Source: Fremontodendron californicum (Eukaryota > Streptophyta > Magnoliopsida > Malvales > Malvaceae). From it: DNA of 64,000 nucleotides. Position numbers and translations under genes: made by a program. Position 1 is the first letter of the stretch, and every line of letters begins with the position of its first letter. Positions 1 to 10,908 of the stretch are shown here, piece by piece. The stretch spans positions 35,932,172 through 35,996,171 of the forward strand of contig JAULJL010000004.1 of the NCBI GenBank assembly GCA_030761205.1. The letters are read 5' to 3'. The notes below the pieces were generated by a model. That model did not search any database. It had not been told where the DNA came from and was given only the letters and a program-made list of their open reading frames with translations.

Positions 1-493
1 TTGTTCTACCTTTGCCCTTATTGTTTCAGCACAAACTTCATAATACTTAAAAAGTTCAGGGTATTTTTGTGGAAAAAATAGGATCTTCATTGTTTAACTT
101 TCAAATATAGACAAGTGTGCTTGAGACTCCAAAAAGAAAAAGAAAAAAAAGACCAAAAACATGGAACAAGGGTGTATTTTCTAAGCAGTGCCAGCACAGA
201 AAACTTACCAGGTGATCAGGTTTCTTGATATGAGGAAACACACCACCTCCAATTCGAACCATCCACAGGAATTTATGGGGTTTAAATTTTTGTGATTCTT
301 GCAATTCTAATAAAAGTCATAGACTTCCTTTTTATCAACATAGTTTGCAAAGCTCTAAACCATTAGATTTGTTATATTCCGGCTTATAGAGTCCTGCACC
401 ATATAATTATCTAATAAAATAAATATATAAGAAATAATTATTAGTTGCTAAACAATTATTTAATGAGATAAATAAATAAAAAAACATTATCAG
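1..493. other. Left-edge non-coding stretch
   Basis: No gene can be supported here. A short minus-strand open stretch at about 211-310 ends at a good splice-donor-like GTAAGT (reading leftwards), so it could be a remnant exon, but the peptide is not recognised. From 410 to 490 the DNA is AT-rich with short ATAAATAA-type runs that lead directly into the SKIP-like fragment. Confidence 0.4.
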
Positions 494-1162
494 GTGTTAA
501 CAGATAAATTACTATTTGATAAACTGAAGAGCGTTGTAGAGAAAGGGAGAGAGAGAAGGTTGGAAGCCAAAGATGCTGCCATTGGTAAAAAGAGTAAGAT
601 TACAAGAGATAGAGATATTAGTGAAAAAGTGGCTCTTGGTATGGCTTCTACTGGTGCAGGAAGAGGTGGGGAAGTAATGTATGATCAAAGGTTATTTAAC
701 CAGGAGAAAGGAATGGATTCTGGATTTGCAACTGAGGATCAATACAATATCTATGAAAAGGGTCTATTCACAGCACAGCCTACTCTCTCCACACTCTATC
801 GGCCAAAGAAAGACATGGATTCTGACATGTATGGTGGTGCAGATGAGCAGTTAGAGAAAATAATGAAAACTGAGAGGTTTAAACCCGACAAGGCATTTGC
901 TGGTACTTCTGAGAAGAGCGATCCGAGGGATAGGCCAGTTGAGTTTGAAAAGGAAGCTGAAGAAGCCGATCCATTTGGTCTTGATCAGTTCTTGACAGAG
1001 GTCAAGAAGGGTAAGAAAGCCATGGAAAAAGTGGGTATTGGAGGGACGATGAAGGCAAGTGTAGGCTCTTCCATGCGAGATGGCTATGAAGGAGGCTCTA
1101 ATAGATCTCGTATTGGTTTCGAAAGAGGACATCAAATATTCCATGTATTTCTTGACTAATGA
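494..1162 (+). pseudogene. SKIP: SKIP/SNW-domain protein, C-terminal fragment
   Basis: The open frame encodes about 220 residues that match the C-terminal part of plant SKIP, the SNW-domain (Prp45/SNW1) protein of the spliceosomal NineTeen complex, also linked to Paf1C and clock/stress splicing. Clear family blocks are DRDISEKVALGMASTGAG, RGGEVMYDQRLFNQEKG, LSTLYRPKKDMDSDMYGG, RPVEFEKEAEEADPFGLDQF and SRIGFERG. Homology begins only near 549; the first ~18 codons look unrelated and the frame has no ATG at its head. The SNW core domain is absent. After GFERG the frame reads a few foreign residues and stops, and 4 bp past the stop codon a Copia-type LTR begins. I read this as a truncated, non-functional copy. 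A spliced gene whose 5' part lies left of the window is less likely, because plant SKIP genes that I know of lack introns here. Confidence 0.8.
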
Positions 1163-1165
1163 TAC

Positions 1166-1738
1166 TGTTAGTACATGAAACCGAAAATAATGAGAAATTA
1201 ATGAAGGCTTCAAGGTATGTAACAATGTCACTTTTCTTAAGGTTTTATTCGTCCCCACCACTTAATAAATTGGTATGCAAAAGAGCTTAATAAATTGGTA
1301 TGCAAAAGAGTTACAGGCGTATAAACCTCAAAGATACAATGAAGCCCAATGATTGACTTAGTTTTGCATTGACAAATCAATCCACTGAGCATTCAACAGT
1401 GTAAGAACAGAATCATCAAATTTGAAATGTCGAAAGAACTTGTGAGAGTTTTATTATTTTTGTTCATTACAGAAGAATGTCCAACCTTTGTTCTTTTTAT
1501 TTATATATCTAATATTTCTTATGTCTTCCATAAATCAAAAGGTTCTATTTATAAGCAAATAGACGTCACATAATTGTTCAAATAGATATCTATTTGGATA
1601 GTCATAACTCTTGGTAAATAATCAAGAGATACAACTCTTAATACATAATTAAGAGTCCCAACTCTTTAATTATTGAAAACATAACTTTTCACTTATCACA
1701 TGCAAGTTATGTGATATTATTTTGAAAATGTTCCAACA
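1166..1738 (-). repeat. Copia-type LTR, left copy (3' LTR, minus orientation)
   Basis: The block runs from TGTTAG to TTCCAACA, the TG...CA ends of an LTR. Read on the minus strand it begins TGTTGGAA and is preceded by a purine run (GGTGGGGAT just outside at 1739-1747), the usual Copia polypurine tract plus 3' LTR arrangement. It is a near-identical direct repeat of 9505-10059. An extra tandem copy of a 25-bp unit (CTTAATAAATTGGTATGC...) at about 1261-1310 makes it longer than the other copy. Confidence 0.8.
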
Positions 1739-2179
1739 ATCCCCACCATTTCCAAAATAAACCAAATCCTCGATAATTCTGAAAATCTTTTGCATAAATA
1801 AAGGTGTCTTACGATTGAACCGTTACTTAGTGAAAACATGTTAAAGTTAATCGAAATTGCATGGTAGACTATGTTTTGAACCAACTATTTCATTTGATTA
1901 ACCGAACACATCTCACACAAATGATTTCTACACCAATGAATGCATCAGTATCCGAGGACACTATTTTGGCCATGTGTCTATATCTTCTTTTCATGAACGA
2001 TGTTAGAGCCAAGCCTTTGAGCTCCTAGAAGCGGCCACACTTCACATTCACATAAGTAGATCCCATCGAGAGTGTTCCCGTAACTATAACACTCTAACAT
2101 ATCTATGTTATGGGTCTATTAAGAGTATATGACTCATCGTTCCCTTATTATTACGGGTACCTAGCACTTTACTTGGGAT
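1739..2179 (-). mobile_element. Non-coding internal segment of the left LTR element
   Basis: Directly right of the LTR lies its polypurine-tract side (1739-1790, shared almost exactly with 10060-10112), then sequence with no usable reading frame. The segment is cut at 2179 by the solo LTR insertion and appears to resume at 7194. No gag, protease, integrase or reverse transcriptase can be read, so the element is non-autonomous or heavily decayed. Its last five bases (2175-2179, GGGAT) are the left target duplication of the nested solo LTR. Confidence 0.55.
2175..2179. repeat. Target site duplication GGGAT, left
   Basis: GGGAT directly precedes the TG end of the solo LTR and is repeated exactly after its CA end at 7189-7193. 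Five base pairs is the normal duplication length for LTR retrotransposon integrase. Confidence 0.88.
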
Positions 2180-2324
2180 TGTAGACACCTAATTTTGTCC
2201 GGACCACTAAACAGGTATGTTTTCTTCCCATATTGATGTTTCCGAGTATAAAAAGACTGTTTTCATCCTGCAGGTGGTACTCCGAGACTTATTTTAAGAG
2301 GGCGAGCACAAAAAGTCATACTTG

Positions 2325-2400
2325 AAAAAAGTCAACCCCGAAAAAAAGTCAACACCGAAAAAGTCAACCCCAAAAAGTCAACTACTGAAAAAGTCAACCC
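2325..2400. repeat. Short tandem GTCAACCCCGAAAAA-type repeats
   Basis: About five imperfect copies of a 15-18 bp unit built on AAAAAGTCAACnCCnAAAAA lie within the solo LTR. Confidence 0.6.
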
Positions 2401-2829
2401 ACTTTCAAAATCAAGATTTTAAGTTCAATTGAAAAATGGCGAAAGAATTTTGATAATCCGAGTTCTACATTGAAAGATATGGAGTTCGGAAGTTGGGATT
2501 TGGAGATTCAATAGAAAAGAAACCCTAATCCGAGAAATTTGGGGAAAAGTGCTTAAACGATCAAACTGGTTGAAATTGAAGGTTCCAAATGAAAGATAAG
2601 CACTGACTACGGGTAATGGAAAAGTCACTTGCAAGAAAAACCGAAAGAAAAGTCAATCCGGGAGAAAACCGAGAATTAGGGTTTTTAGTGGATGGCCCGA
2701 CTTGGTAAGACCAAAGCCCCCAATGGATGAAGAATGGTTAAAAAGGATGGCCCAAGGCTCAGATTGAAGAAAATCTGAAAATCGGATTTGTTTTGAGCAA
2801 AACCGGGCTTCGGAGGTAAAAGGGCAAAA

Positions 2830-3440
2830 TTGGAAAAATTTGGGAAAAATAGAAAATGGACTCCGAAAATTATGGAAAATTTGTCAATATCATTATTAAA
2901 TCATTTGAAGGAGATTGGCGAAAGAAAATCTTGATTCCGAGTTCGTTTGCAAAATGGCCAAATCCCGGGCTTCTTATGCAGTAATTCAAAAAGGAAAATC
3001 CCGGAAAAATAGCAAATGGACTCCAAAAATTCTGAAATTTGGCAAATATCATTTTTAAATTATTTGGAAGAGATTGGTGAAAGAAAATCTTGATTCCGAG
3101 TTCGTTTGCAAAATGGCCAAATCCCGGGCCTCCTATGCAGTAATTCAAGCCGATAAATCCCTAAAAAAATACCAAATGAGCTCCAAAAATTATGAAAACT
3201 TCCAGATCACACTTTTTAATTATTTTGAAGAGATTGGTGAAGAAAAATCTTGATTTGGAGCTCGTTTAAAAAATGGTAAAATGTAGGGGCATAAAAGGGC
3301 ATTTTTGGGAAGAAAAAATCCAAATAAATAGCAAACGGACTCGGATAATTTTGAAAACTTCCAGAACTCAATATTTTATTATTTTGGAAGTATTAAAAAA
3401 AGAAAAATTGAATTTGGAGTCCGTTTGATATTTACTTGCA
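2830..3440. repeat. Four ~159-bp tandem subrepeats in the solo LTR
   Basis: A unit containing the core AATCTTGATTCCGAGTTCG recurs at about 2927, 3085, 3245 and 3405, a period near 159-160 bp. The first two copies are nearly identical through the stretch AAAATGGCCAAATCCCGGGC; the later two are diverged. This kind of internal duplication is common in very long plant LTRs. Confidence 0.75.
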
Positions 3441-4369
3441 TCCGGGGGGCAAAATGGTCATTTCACCCAATCAACCGAAAAGGGCTTTTTTCGGCCCTTC
3501 AAAAAATCAGAGTTGGGCTGGAAAAGAGAAGTGCTGGCATGCCCAAGCCCAAAGAAAGGAGGAAGCTTCTAATTTTTTTTTTTTTCTTTCATTCAAGTGG
3601 TTAAAAATCAAGAGTTAGTTAACCATTCTCTTTGATCAAACCATGGTGATTAAACCACATAGGTTAAGAAAGATGTCAACATTATTTTTGCATAGAGAGG
3701 GCTGAGATGCTAATCTAAGGGTGGTAATTTCATGACTTTTCATATTGAATTATTGGCCATTTGATGGAAAATAGGTTACACAAAAATGACAACATCTTTG
3801 AGGCTATATAAGCATCATTAAGGCCAACCCTCTTGAGGCACATTTTTTGGTTTTTTCTTTTCCATTTTGGCTGATTTCTCTTAGTTTTTCTTAGTTTTTA
3901 TCTTCTTGGTTGAGAGCAAAAAAAAAAAGTTTAGAAAAAAAAGGAAAGTTTGAAGAGAAAAGCTTGAAATATTAGCTTCTTGAGGTTGCTCTTGAGCACC
4001 AACTCTTGCACTTTCATTTTCTATTCTTGTTTTTTGCTATTTTAATCTCTACTTGGTGAGTTTTCATTTTAGAATAATGTTTTTTTTATTCTTCCTTCAT
4101 TTCCTTTCTTAAGTATATTTTATTTACATTTTGTTTTTACAATAAACTCACCATGGCCAAATGGCCTACATTATTTATTTTAAGTTGTTGTGTTGATTCA
4201 TTTTACCATATTGTTTATGCTATTTTCTTTTTTTTTGATGTTTTAAATGTTATGTTATTTCATGTTCTTGAGTTATATTTTAATTTGGTTGCTTTGTTTG
4301 TTGCCATTTATGTCTTAGATATCATGTTTTTTTTTTGCATTTTAATTTTCTGTTTTCATGTTGTTTAAA

Positions 4370-4750
4370 TTTGAGCATGTTTTAGATCTAGCATATTAGG
4401 TGTTTGTGAAAATGCTTGTGTGATTCTTTGCATGATTCTTGTTTTATATCCTAATTGAGCATGTTTTAGATCTAGTATATTAAGTGTTTGTGAAAATGCT
4501 TGTGTGATTTTTGCATGATTTAAGTGTTATGACTTAGTTTTTCATGCTAGTATGCCAAGTGTTTGTGAAAATGCCATGCTTGTTGGAGCTTGAGGCCCTT
4601 TGGCTACTCCATGTGTTTTGCATTGTGTGTTGCATTTTTTGTCATGCTAGTTGTTAGGTTTTTGCATTTGCATGATATTTGGTTGGATTTTTGAATTAAG
4701 CATGCCTTGTGTTTGTGAAAATGCCATGCATGTCTTAGGTCTAGGTTACA
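4370..4750. repeat. Degenerate repeats with GTGTTTGTGAAAATGC core
   Basis: At least four copies of a GTGTTTGTGAAAATGC core recur in this part of the solo LTR, two of them within a longer shared segment starting GAGCATGTTTTAGATCTAG. Spacing is irregular. Confidence 0.6.
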
Positions 4751-5121
4751 TTAAATGCCATGCAAGTTCATGTTAGGTCTAGGCCATATTATTTATGTCA
4801 TGCATTTTCCTTACATTTAGGTTTAGATCCATGCATTTCATGCATTATGTTTGCTGCATTTTTTCATGCATTTCATGTTCATGCCACTTGAATAATGACT
4901 TGAGCCAATTAATTGTTCAAAGTCATGCTCTCTTAAGCACACTTGTGGAAAATTAAGTTTGTCAAATTGATTATTCTACCTTTGTGATTTTTTTACTTAG
5001 CCAATTTTTATCTAACTTTCAAAAAGTCTTAGCTACTGCTTTCAAGTCGTTTTATGAGTTTCAAATATTTTTATTTTTATTTTTAAATGATTTTATCAAA
5101 GACAAAAAAAAATGTGTTGGC

Positions 5122-5768
5122 AAAGCAGTTTTTTTTTTTTCACCTAAAACTCGTACATCTCCGATTTTTCTGGGAATTCATCTTTGATAAAAAAAATTAA
5201 GCCAATTTTTTCTCGTGTAGTTTTACATGTCTTGAGTCTCCAATAATTTTTTCAGAATTTTTGGAATTTTTAAAAATAGGGTAAAAAATCATGGATTAAA
5301 ACTGGACAGTGGAGTCAGGATTGAATTTAAAGAAAAACAAAGCAGTTTTTTTTCCTCCAAAAACTCGTACATCTATGATTTTTTTGGGAATTCATCTTTG
5401 ATCAGAAAATTAAGCCGATTTGTTTTCGTGTAGTTTTACATGTCCTGAGTCTCCAGTATTTTTTTTAGAATTTTTGGAATTTTTAAAAATAGGGTAAAAA
5501 ATCATGGATTAAAACTGGACAGTGGAGTCAGAATTGAATTTAAAGAAAAACAAAGCAGTTTTTTTTTTCTCCTTCAAAAACTCGTACATCTATGATTTTT
5601 CTGGGAATTCATCTTTGATCAGAAAATTAAGCCGATTTGTTTTCGTGTAGTTTTACATGTCCTGAGTCTCCAGTACTTTTTTTAGAATTTTTGGAAGTTT
5701 TAAAAATTGGGTAAAAAATCGTGGATTAAAACTGGACAGTGGAGTCAGAATTGAATTTAAAGAAAAAC
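5122..5768. repeat. Three ~215-bp tandem subrepeats in the solo LTR
   Basis: A unit starting AAAGCAGTTTTTTTT and containing AACTCGTACATCT and TGGATTAAAACTGGACAGTG recurs at about 5122, 5338 and 5552, with periods of 216 and 214 bp. The copies differ mainly in homopolymer length and scattered substitutions, so the triplication is fairly recent relative to the 159-bp array. Confidence 0.8.
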
Positions 5769-7188
5769 CAATTTTCTGTTTTGGTTAATTCACATAGAGT
5801 GGGCTGATTAGGAGGGTTAGCTACTGACTTAGGGTAATTTCTAAGCCTTTTTAAACTCTAAAAATGGTTTTTCAAGTCCCGGGTTAAGGAGAGTCAAGTC
5901 CGGATTTTTTAAAACTTAGGAAATTAGAGCCATTTAAAAAAAATTTAGCCCAGTTTTTATTGTTAATTCAAGCTTTTCAAAATTGTTTTCAAACAATCAC
6001 AAAGTATTTCGGTTTTAGAATATTTAATTTGACATATTTTCCTAAGGTAGCCGGATATCTTTTTAGATACACGGATTTCCTTAATTAAAGGAAAAAAATA
6101 CATTTCATGCATTGCATTTTTATATTCATGCATTTTATATAATATGTGATTCTTGTTATAATAATTTCTATGATATTGTTATTATTTTGATTTATATTTT
6201 TGATGCTATATGGTTTATTATATGATTTGGAATGTTTCATGATATCCTATGCTTTTATTTAGTTATTTTTTTTTTGTCATATTATTTAGCATATATTATG
6301 TTCATGCATTATTATTTCCATTTTTATTTTTATGCATATTATATGGTAGCACTATTTCATATTCCATCTCATTTAATTTATATGCCATATCATTCATGTT
6401 TGCCATGTCATTTAGGTTGCATCATATTATTTAGATTTTGCTATGTCATTTTATTTATGTCATGCATATACATATTCATTTCTTTTAAATGTTTTCAAAA
6501 ACAGATAATGGTTTTCGATAAAAAATATAAAGATATTCCCGAGTTAAAATAATTCATGAGTTCTCTACCGGGTTTGCTGGAGGGAATATCATCAATTATC
6601 ATTAATAAAGGAATATCTTTCTTTCAAAAAAAGAGAATGATTCGGAAAGTTTTCCAAAACTAATAAAAATTTATATATTTTGCCACGTTTGTTGGGGAAT
6701 ATAGGAAAATTTAGAATTTATAAATTCCGGATCATTTTCAATAAAAAAAAATGAAATTATTTTTCTTTAAATTGGGAATTAACTTGAAATACTAAATTTA
6801 AAACCAATCTTTACCGAGACTTGAGATAATACACGATTAATAAGGTACCGATTTATACGGGCGTTGTGGGGGTGCTAATCCTTCCCCACACGTAATCGAC
6901 TCCCGAATCCGCTTCTTTGATTTCTCTGGTTTAAAACGCAGACTTGAAATTGGTTTTTAAAATATTTTAATTAATTTTTAAAATATTTTATAAAACCGGT
7001 TTTAATAGGTGGCCGATCACACCTAGCTAAAAAAGATTGGTGGCGACTCCATGTCTTTTTTAAGGTCATTTTCAAAACCTTCATTTTTCTAGAGGAATTA
7101 AGTCGACTTTTCCTCGGTTTTTTAATGTCACGCTTAACGAATAATAAAGTCTTGCGATGAGACTCGTTATTTTTTTTAGGTTGCGACA

Positions 7189-7193
7189 GGGAT
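7189..7193. repeat. Target site duplication GGGAT, right
   Basis: This is the exact partner of 2175-2179. Removing 2180-7193 rejoins the interrupted internal sequence of the host LTR element. Confidence 0.88.
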
Positions 7194-8400
7194 GATATAT
7201 TATATATTATTATAGTGCTAACAGCAACATACAGATGATGTACTTTGTCTCATTGAACTCAAGACTTGACGTTATACCAAGCGTTGAGTCGAGTTTCCAT
7301 CATGGGTGACTTAATATTATAGGCTTGAACCTCATCCCCAAATTTCCAATTCTTTTAGTCATATAATATTCATAGTGATCACTTTATTTATTTTTTGTCA
7401 TTATTGTTTCACATTTGTCCATTTTATTTATTTCTTGATATCCCAAGAAATTAATTCCATTATCAACAAATTGTGAACCATACATTATATTGTCTTTCTA
7501 ACAAAGTAATTTATTGTAATGAGGCCTCAAATCCCTTGGTGAAACAAGACAATATTGTTGCTATTTTTCCATAGCTTCTTATCATAGTTAATACACAAAA
7601 ATTAAAACTTATTGTGTATAATCAAATAACATGACTTTTTGTCAACAAACTATATATATAAGGGTGTTCCATATATCATATAGTCATATTAGAGGACCAT
7701 CAACGGATCTATCAAGTGACTATAATATCACACATATATACACCCTTTATTATGGACATTATTAATATTTTTATGACCATAATCAAAACCATGTCCACCA
7801 CCCAAATGGGTCTAATAGTATTCATCTTGCTATTTTAAATGTTTTTCATACTCATAAGATCTATGAGTCACGACTTTCAAATAATTCAACTCTTAATGAG
7901 TTTACTCATATTTTTATATGTCTCTCGAGCAGGGTCATTTAAGATAACCATTAATATGAAAAGTATTAACAAAAAGACGACATAATGACACCCTTCCATA
8001 AATTTCATGTATCATGCTTATCCATATATATATATATATACAAAACTCATATTTAAAATGAGCATATCATGAAATCCATCATGATTCCATAATGTCTCCT
8101 TTAAGAGATGTCTTTACTGTAACTGCTAGTCGGCTAGTCCCATTTTATCAATTGCAGATTTTGGACAATATCAAGGCCATTCGAAAATATACATTATCAT
8201 GATACTTATTCATCTCGAATGAAATGCAAATGGACACCATATGGACATGCATACCTTAACCGCTCAATGCAAGTTTATGGCTATTGAAAAAACCAACGTA
8301 ACTTGATTTCATTATTATTCAGAATTTTATAAAATCTCCATCATTGTACTGCCTATTAGTAAGTCCAAAATTTCTGGATATATATATACAAATATTTCCA
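7194..8400 (-). mobile_element. Non-coding sequence, probable continuation of the left LTR element
   Basis: After the solo LTR the sequence resumes without any credible gene. It is AT-rich, with a (TA)n run near 8027-8041. I assign it tentatively to the internal part of the element whose LTR is at 1166-1738, interrupted by the solo LTR. The right boundary is unclear and no primer-binding site or second flanking LTR in the expected arrangement could be found. Confidence 0.35.
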
Positions 8401-8589
8401 TTTGACAAGCATAGGACCAATATGCCTATTTGCAAGTAAAGTTAAAAAGAGATTTTAACTTTTTCAAACACATCGAAACCATTACATGCTTATTTAGAAA
8501 TCAATGCAACAATTATTCAAAAAACATGCATGTAACAATACAAACCATATTCTCTTATGCATCCACCAATATAGGCATTAAAAGAAAAT

Positions 8590-8995
8590 TAAGGAGGAAT
8601 AAATACCTTATATATGACAGTTCTTGCATTGGAGCCGGATATTTTGGTGGTCATACAATGGTAGTAATTACTCTGGACAATGATAATCTTATTTTGTCCT
8701 GGAGTAAAACTTTCATCCACAGCAGTAATAGGAATGATTGCTTTGACAGCTTGGACGTCATCAATTGTATAATAAGAAATAGTGTTCTGAACAGAACTTA
8801 TCTTTGTTCACCAATGATCGACTCAAAGATTATCTTGTTCTGAATATATCTTTTAGTTTCAACTCCTAAGTGAATTTGTTCTTGTCCCCTGCACCGGCAC
8901 ATGCCTTCCATTTGTCTTCCACATAAGGAAAAATAAAATACATGCGCGCTATTGTTGCTGCTGCTACCAGAATTAAATATTACATCATCCATGTC
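8590..8995 (-). pseudogene. Unrecognised coding-like remnant
   Basis: On the minus strand, about 8605-8800 reads as a fairly non-random peptide containing DVQAVKAIIPITAVDESF and TTKISGSNARTVIYK, the latter ending at a donor-like AAG|GTATTT. A second open stretch lies at 8798-8992 in another frame. I do not recognise the family. It may be a gene fragment carried between the two LTR copies, or chance. Confidence 0.25.
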
Positions 8996-9029
8996 TTCTT
9001 ATTTAGTGGTTGATCAATAATATGGAAAA

Positions 9030-9480
9030 TTTTCGTTGCTGACACTTTGGCCTTTGCAAATGCAGACATATATGCATGGTGCAGACTGCCCCAAAACTGC
9101 CAACATAGAGGCTATGGCAAGCCCTCCATTGGTGTAGTGATGCCATAGTTCATTAAAGCGAATGCAAGCACACCTTCGGCATGGATGCTCCGAGTCCAAA
9201 CCCTCCAGAGAATGGGCCTGCATACGGCCAAGATCATGGCTCCTGCCATCAATCTCATTATCAAAGGTCAAATGATTCTTTTCCATGAGGAGGGCCATGC
9301 TTGCCGGCAAGGGCAGTTTGTTTTATGGCATCAACAAATTGCTCGACAGATGGGAATGACAAGCACAATCTTTGTTCACCAATTTGCATGCCCTTAGCTT
9401 TCTGATCTGGCAGAAAGTGCAAAATTCGATCATCTTCTGTCCTTGACTACCACCATGGCCTTCAATTAAATTTCTCATAA
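9030..9480 (-). pseudogene. BCAT: Branched-chain aminotransferase (BCAT) fragment, broken
   Basis: Minus-strand translation gives blocks typical of plant branched-chain amino acid aminotransferase (PLP fold type IV): EDDRILHFLPDQKAKGMQIG followed by EQRLCLSFPSVEQFVDAIKQ, then a degenerate GKHGPPHGK where the family has its PPPGKGSLY segment. Tandem stop codons follow at once, and the next recognisable block (LMAGAMILAVCRP, resembling the LLMGSG region) is in a shifted frame. Upstream of EDDRI the FEG-K-Y block is also frame-shifted. Only a small part of a ~400-residue enzyme is present, without the catalytic lysine, so this is a dead fragment. Its upstream end lies about 25 bp from the LTR that starts at 9505. 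Confidence 0.7.
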
Positions 9481-9504
9481 AATTGCAAAATAAAACCTTA
9501 GGAT

Positions 9505-10059
9505 TGTTAGTACATGGGAACCGAAAATAATGAAAAATCAATGAAGGCTTCAAGGTGTGTAACAATATCACTTTCCTTAAGGTTTTATTCGCCCCCACCA
9601 CTTAATAAATTGGTATGCAAAAGAGTTACCGGCGTGTAAACCTCGAAGATATAATGAAGCCCAATGATTGACTTAGTTTTGCATTGACAAATCAATCCAC
9701 TGAGCATTCAACAGTGTAAGAACAGAATCATTAAATTTGGAATGTTGAAAGAACTCGTGAGAGTTTTATGGTTTTTGTTCATTACAGAACAATGTCCAAC
9801 CTTTGTTCTTTTTATTTTTATTTCTATATCTATTATTTCTTATGTCTTCCATAAATCAAAAGGTTCTATTTATAAGCAAATAGATGTCACATAATTGTCC
9901 AAATAGATATCTATTTGGATAGTCATAACACTTGGTAAATAACCAAGAGATACAACTCTTAATACATAATTAAGAGAGACAACTTTTTAATTATTGAAAA
10001 CATAACTTTTCACTTATCACATGCAAGTTATGTGATATTATTTTGAAAATGTTCCAACA
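9505..10059 (-). repeat. Copia-type LTR, right copy
   Basis: It runs from TGTTAGTACATG to GTTCCAACA and is a near-identical direct repeat of 1166-1738, lacking that copy's extra 25-bp unit. It too is followed on its right by the polypurine-tract side and by about 52 bp of the same internal sequence (10060-10112, to GAAAATCTTT). The matching sequence ends there. Because both LTR copies have internal sequence on the same side, they are not the two ends of one simple element. Confidence 0.8.
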
Positions 10060-10908
10060 ATCCCCCACCATTTTCAAAATAAACCAAATCCTCGATAATT
10101 CTGAAAATCTTTCTTTAGCTCGTTAATTTTGCTCATCTTTGTTTTTTAGTGAATCTTAATCCCTGAAGCAGCTTCTGGGGTGAGATTTTTCTTTTTCTCT
10201 TCAGTAAGTGGAATGTTGCTTATTTTACCTTGTGAAGCTTTTAAATGATCATATTTCTCTTCTGCCATGCAATCATAAAGATCTTGTTATGCATCACTTT
10301 CACTACTTATGGATGCTGACTTGAGTTGGATTTCATGTTTTTTGTTGGTAAATAGGCATGTTTTTGCTGATATGCATGGACTCCGACCTTTAATTGATAC
10401 CTCTGTTGTTTGTGGTTAGTTTTTCCTCCCGTGTTTCCTGTTTGAATTTCATGAAACAATATACTTGCTTGGCTACAGAGGATATTGCTTCTCATATCCG
10501 TTATGGTTAAAAGGAGTCGCATCTGTATGTTGGAAGTTACATAAAATAGCTGAGGTTATTGAGTTTTTTATGAACTTCGGAGGACCTTGCCCCTGTAAAA
10601 CATTTGGGTGGAAATTATCCACCCTGCATCTTTAAGCTGCTACGAGCAGTGTGTGATACTGAACATATTTCCTAGTTTCACTGGCAATGCCTGGGCAATA
10701 CACCTTATAAGAAGTTGCAGGTTCTATTTATAGTTAGGCTTTGATTCTTTCACACACTTGGTCCGAAACATATTCACTGATGGGAGATAGGTCCCAAGTC
10801 ATCATAACAGGGTCAACAAGATCTTTAACTGTCATATTCATCAAATGAGCAGGAACATAGTCAGAATAATTAGCAAGACAAGAAATGTAAAACAAGTTAT
10901 CATAATTA
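10060..10908. other. LTR-element remnant and unannotated sequence
   Basis: 10060-10112 repeats 1739-1790. Beyond it there is no clear gene. A minus-strand stretch at about 10130-10330 reads partly open with the peptide KISNIPLTEEKKKNLTPEAA, which looks protein-like but is not recognised and contains stops. Confidence 0.35.

Larger units (their letters stand above)
2180..7188. mobile_element. 5,009-bp solo LTR (probably Gypsy Tat/Ogre-like)
   Basis: The block starts TGTAGACACCTAATTTTG and ends GTTGCGACA, and is flanked on both sides by the perfect 5-bp duplication GGGAT (2175-2179 and 7189-7193). This is the footprint of one LTR left after recombination between the two LTRs of a retrotransposon. 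No protein-coding frame of note lies inside; the short frames in it are AT-rich noise. The TGTAGACACC start, the great length and a GGTGGCGACTCC motif near the end (about 7039-7050) suggest the long-LTR Tat/Ogre group of Ty3/Gypsy, but that is inference. It contains several internal tandem subrepeats, listed separately. Its orientation cannot be fixed without an internal region. Confidence 0.88.

Noticed and set aside
851..1261. Minus-strand 136-codon open frame
   Set aside because: It is antisense to the SKIP fragment and the start of the LTR; the peptide has no protein features.
4153..6552. Several F/Y/L-rich open frames in the solo LTR
   Set aside because: They are T-rich noise inside the LTR; hydrophobic residues follow from poly(T), not from membrane proteins.
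8430..8843. Plus-strand 137-codon frame
   Set aside because: The opposite strand reads as a more protein-like peptide and the plus frame lacks known motifs.
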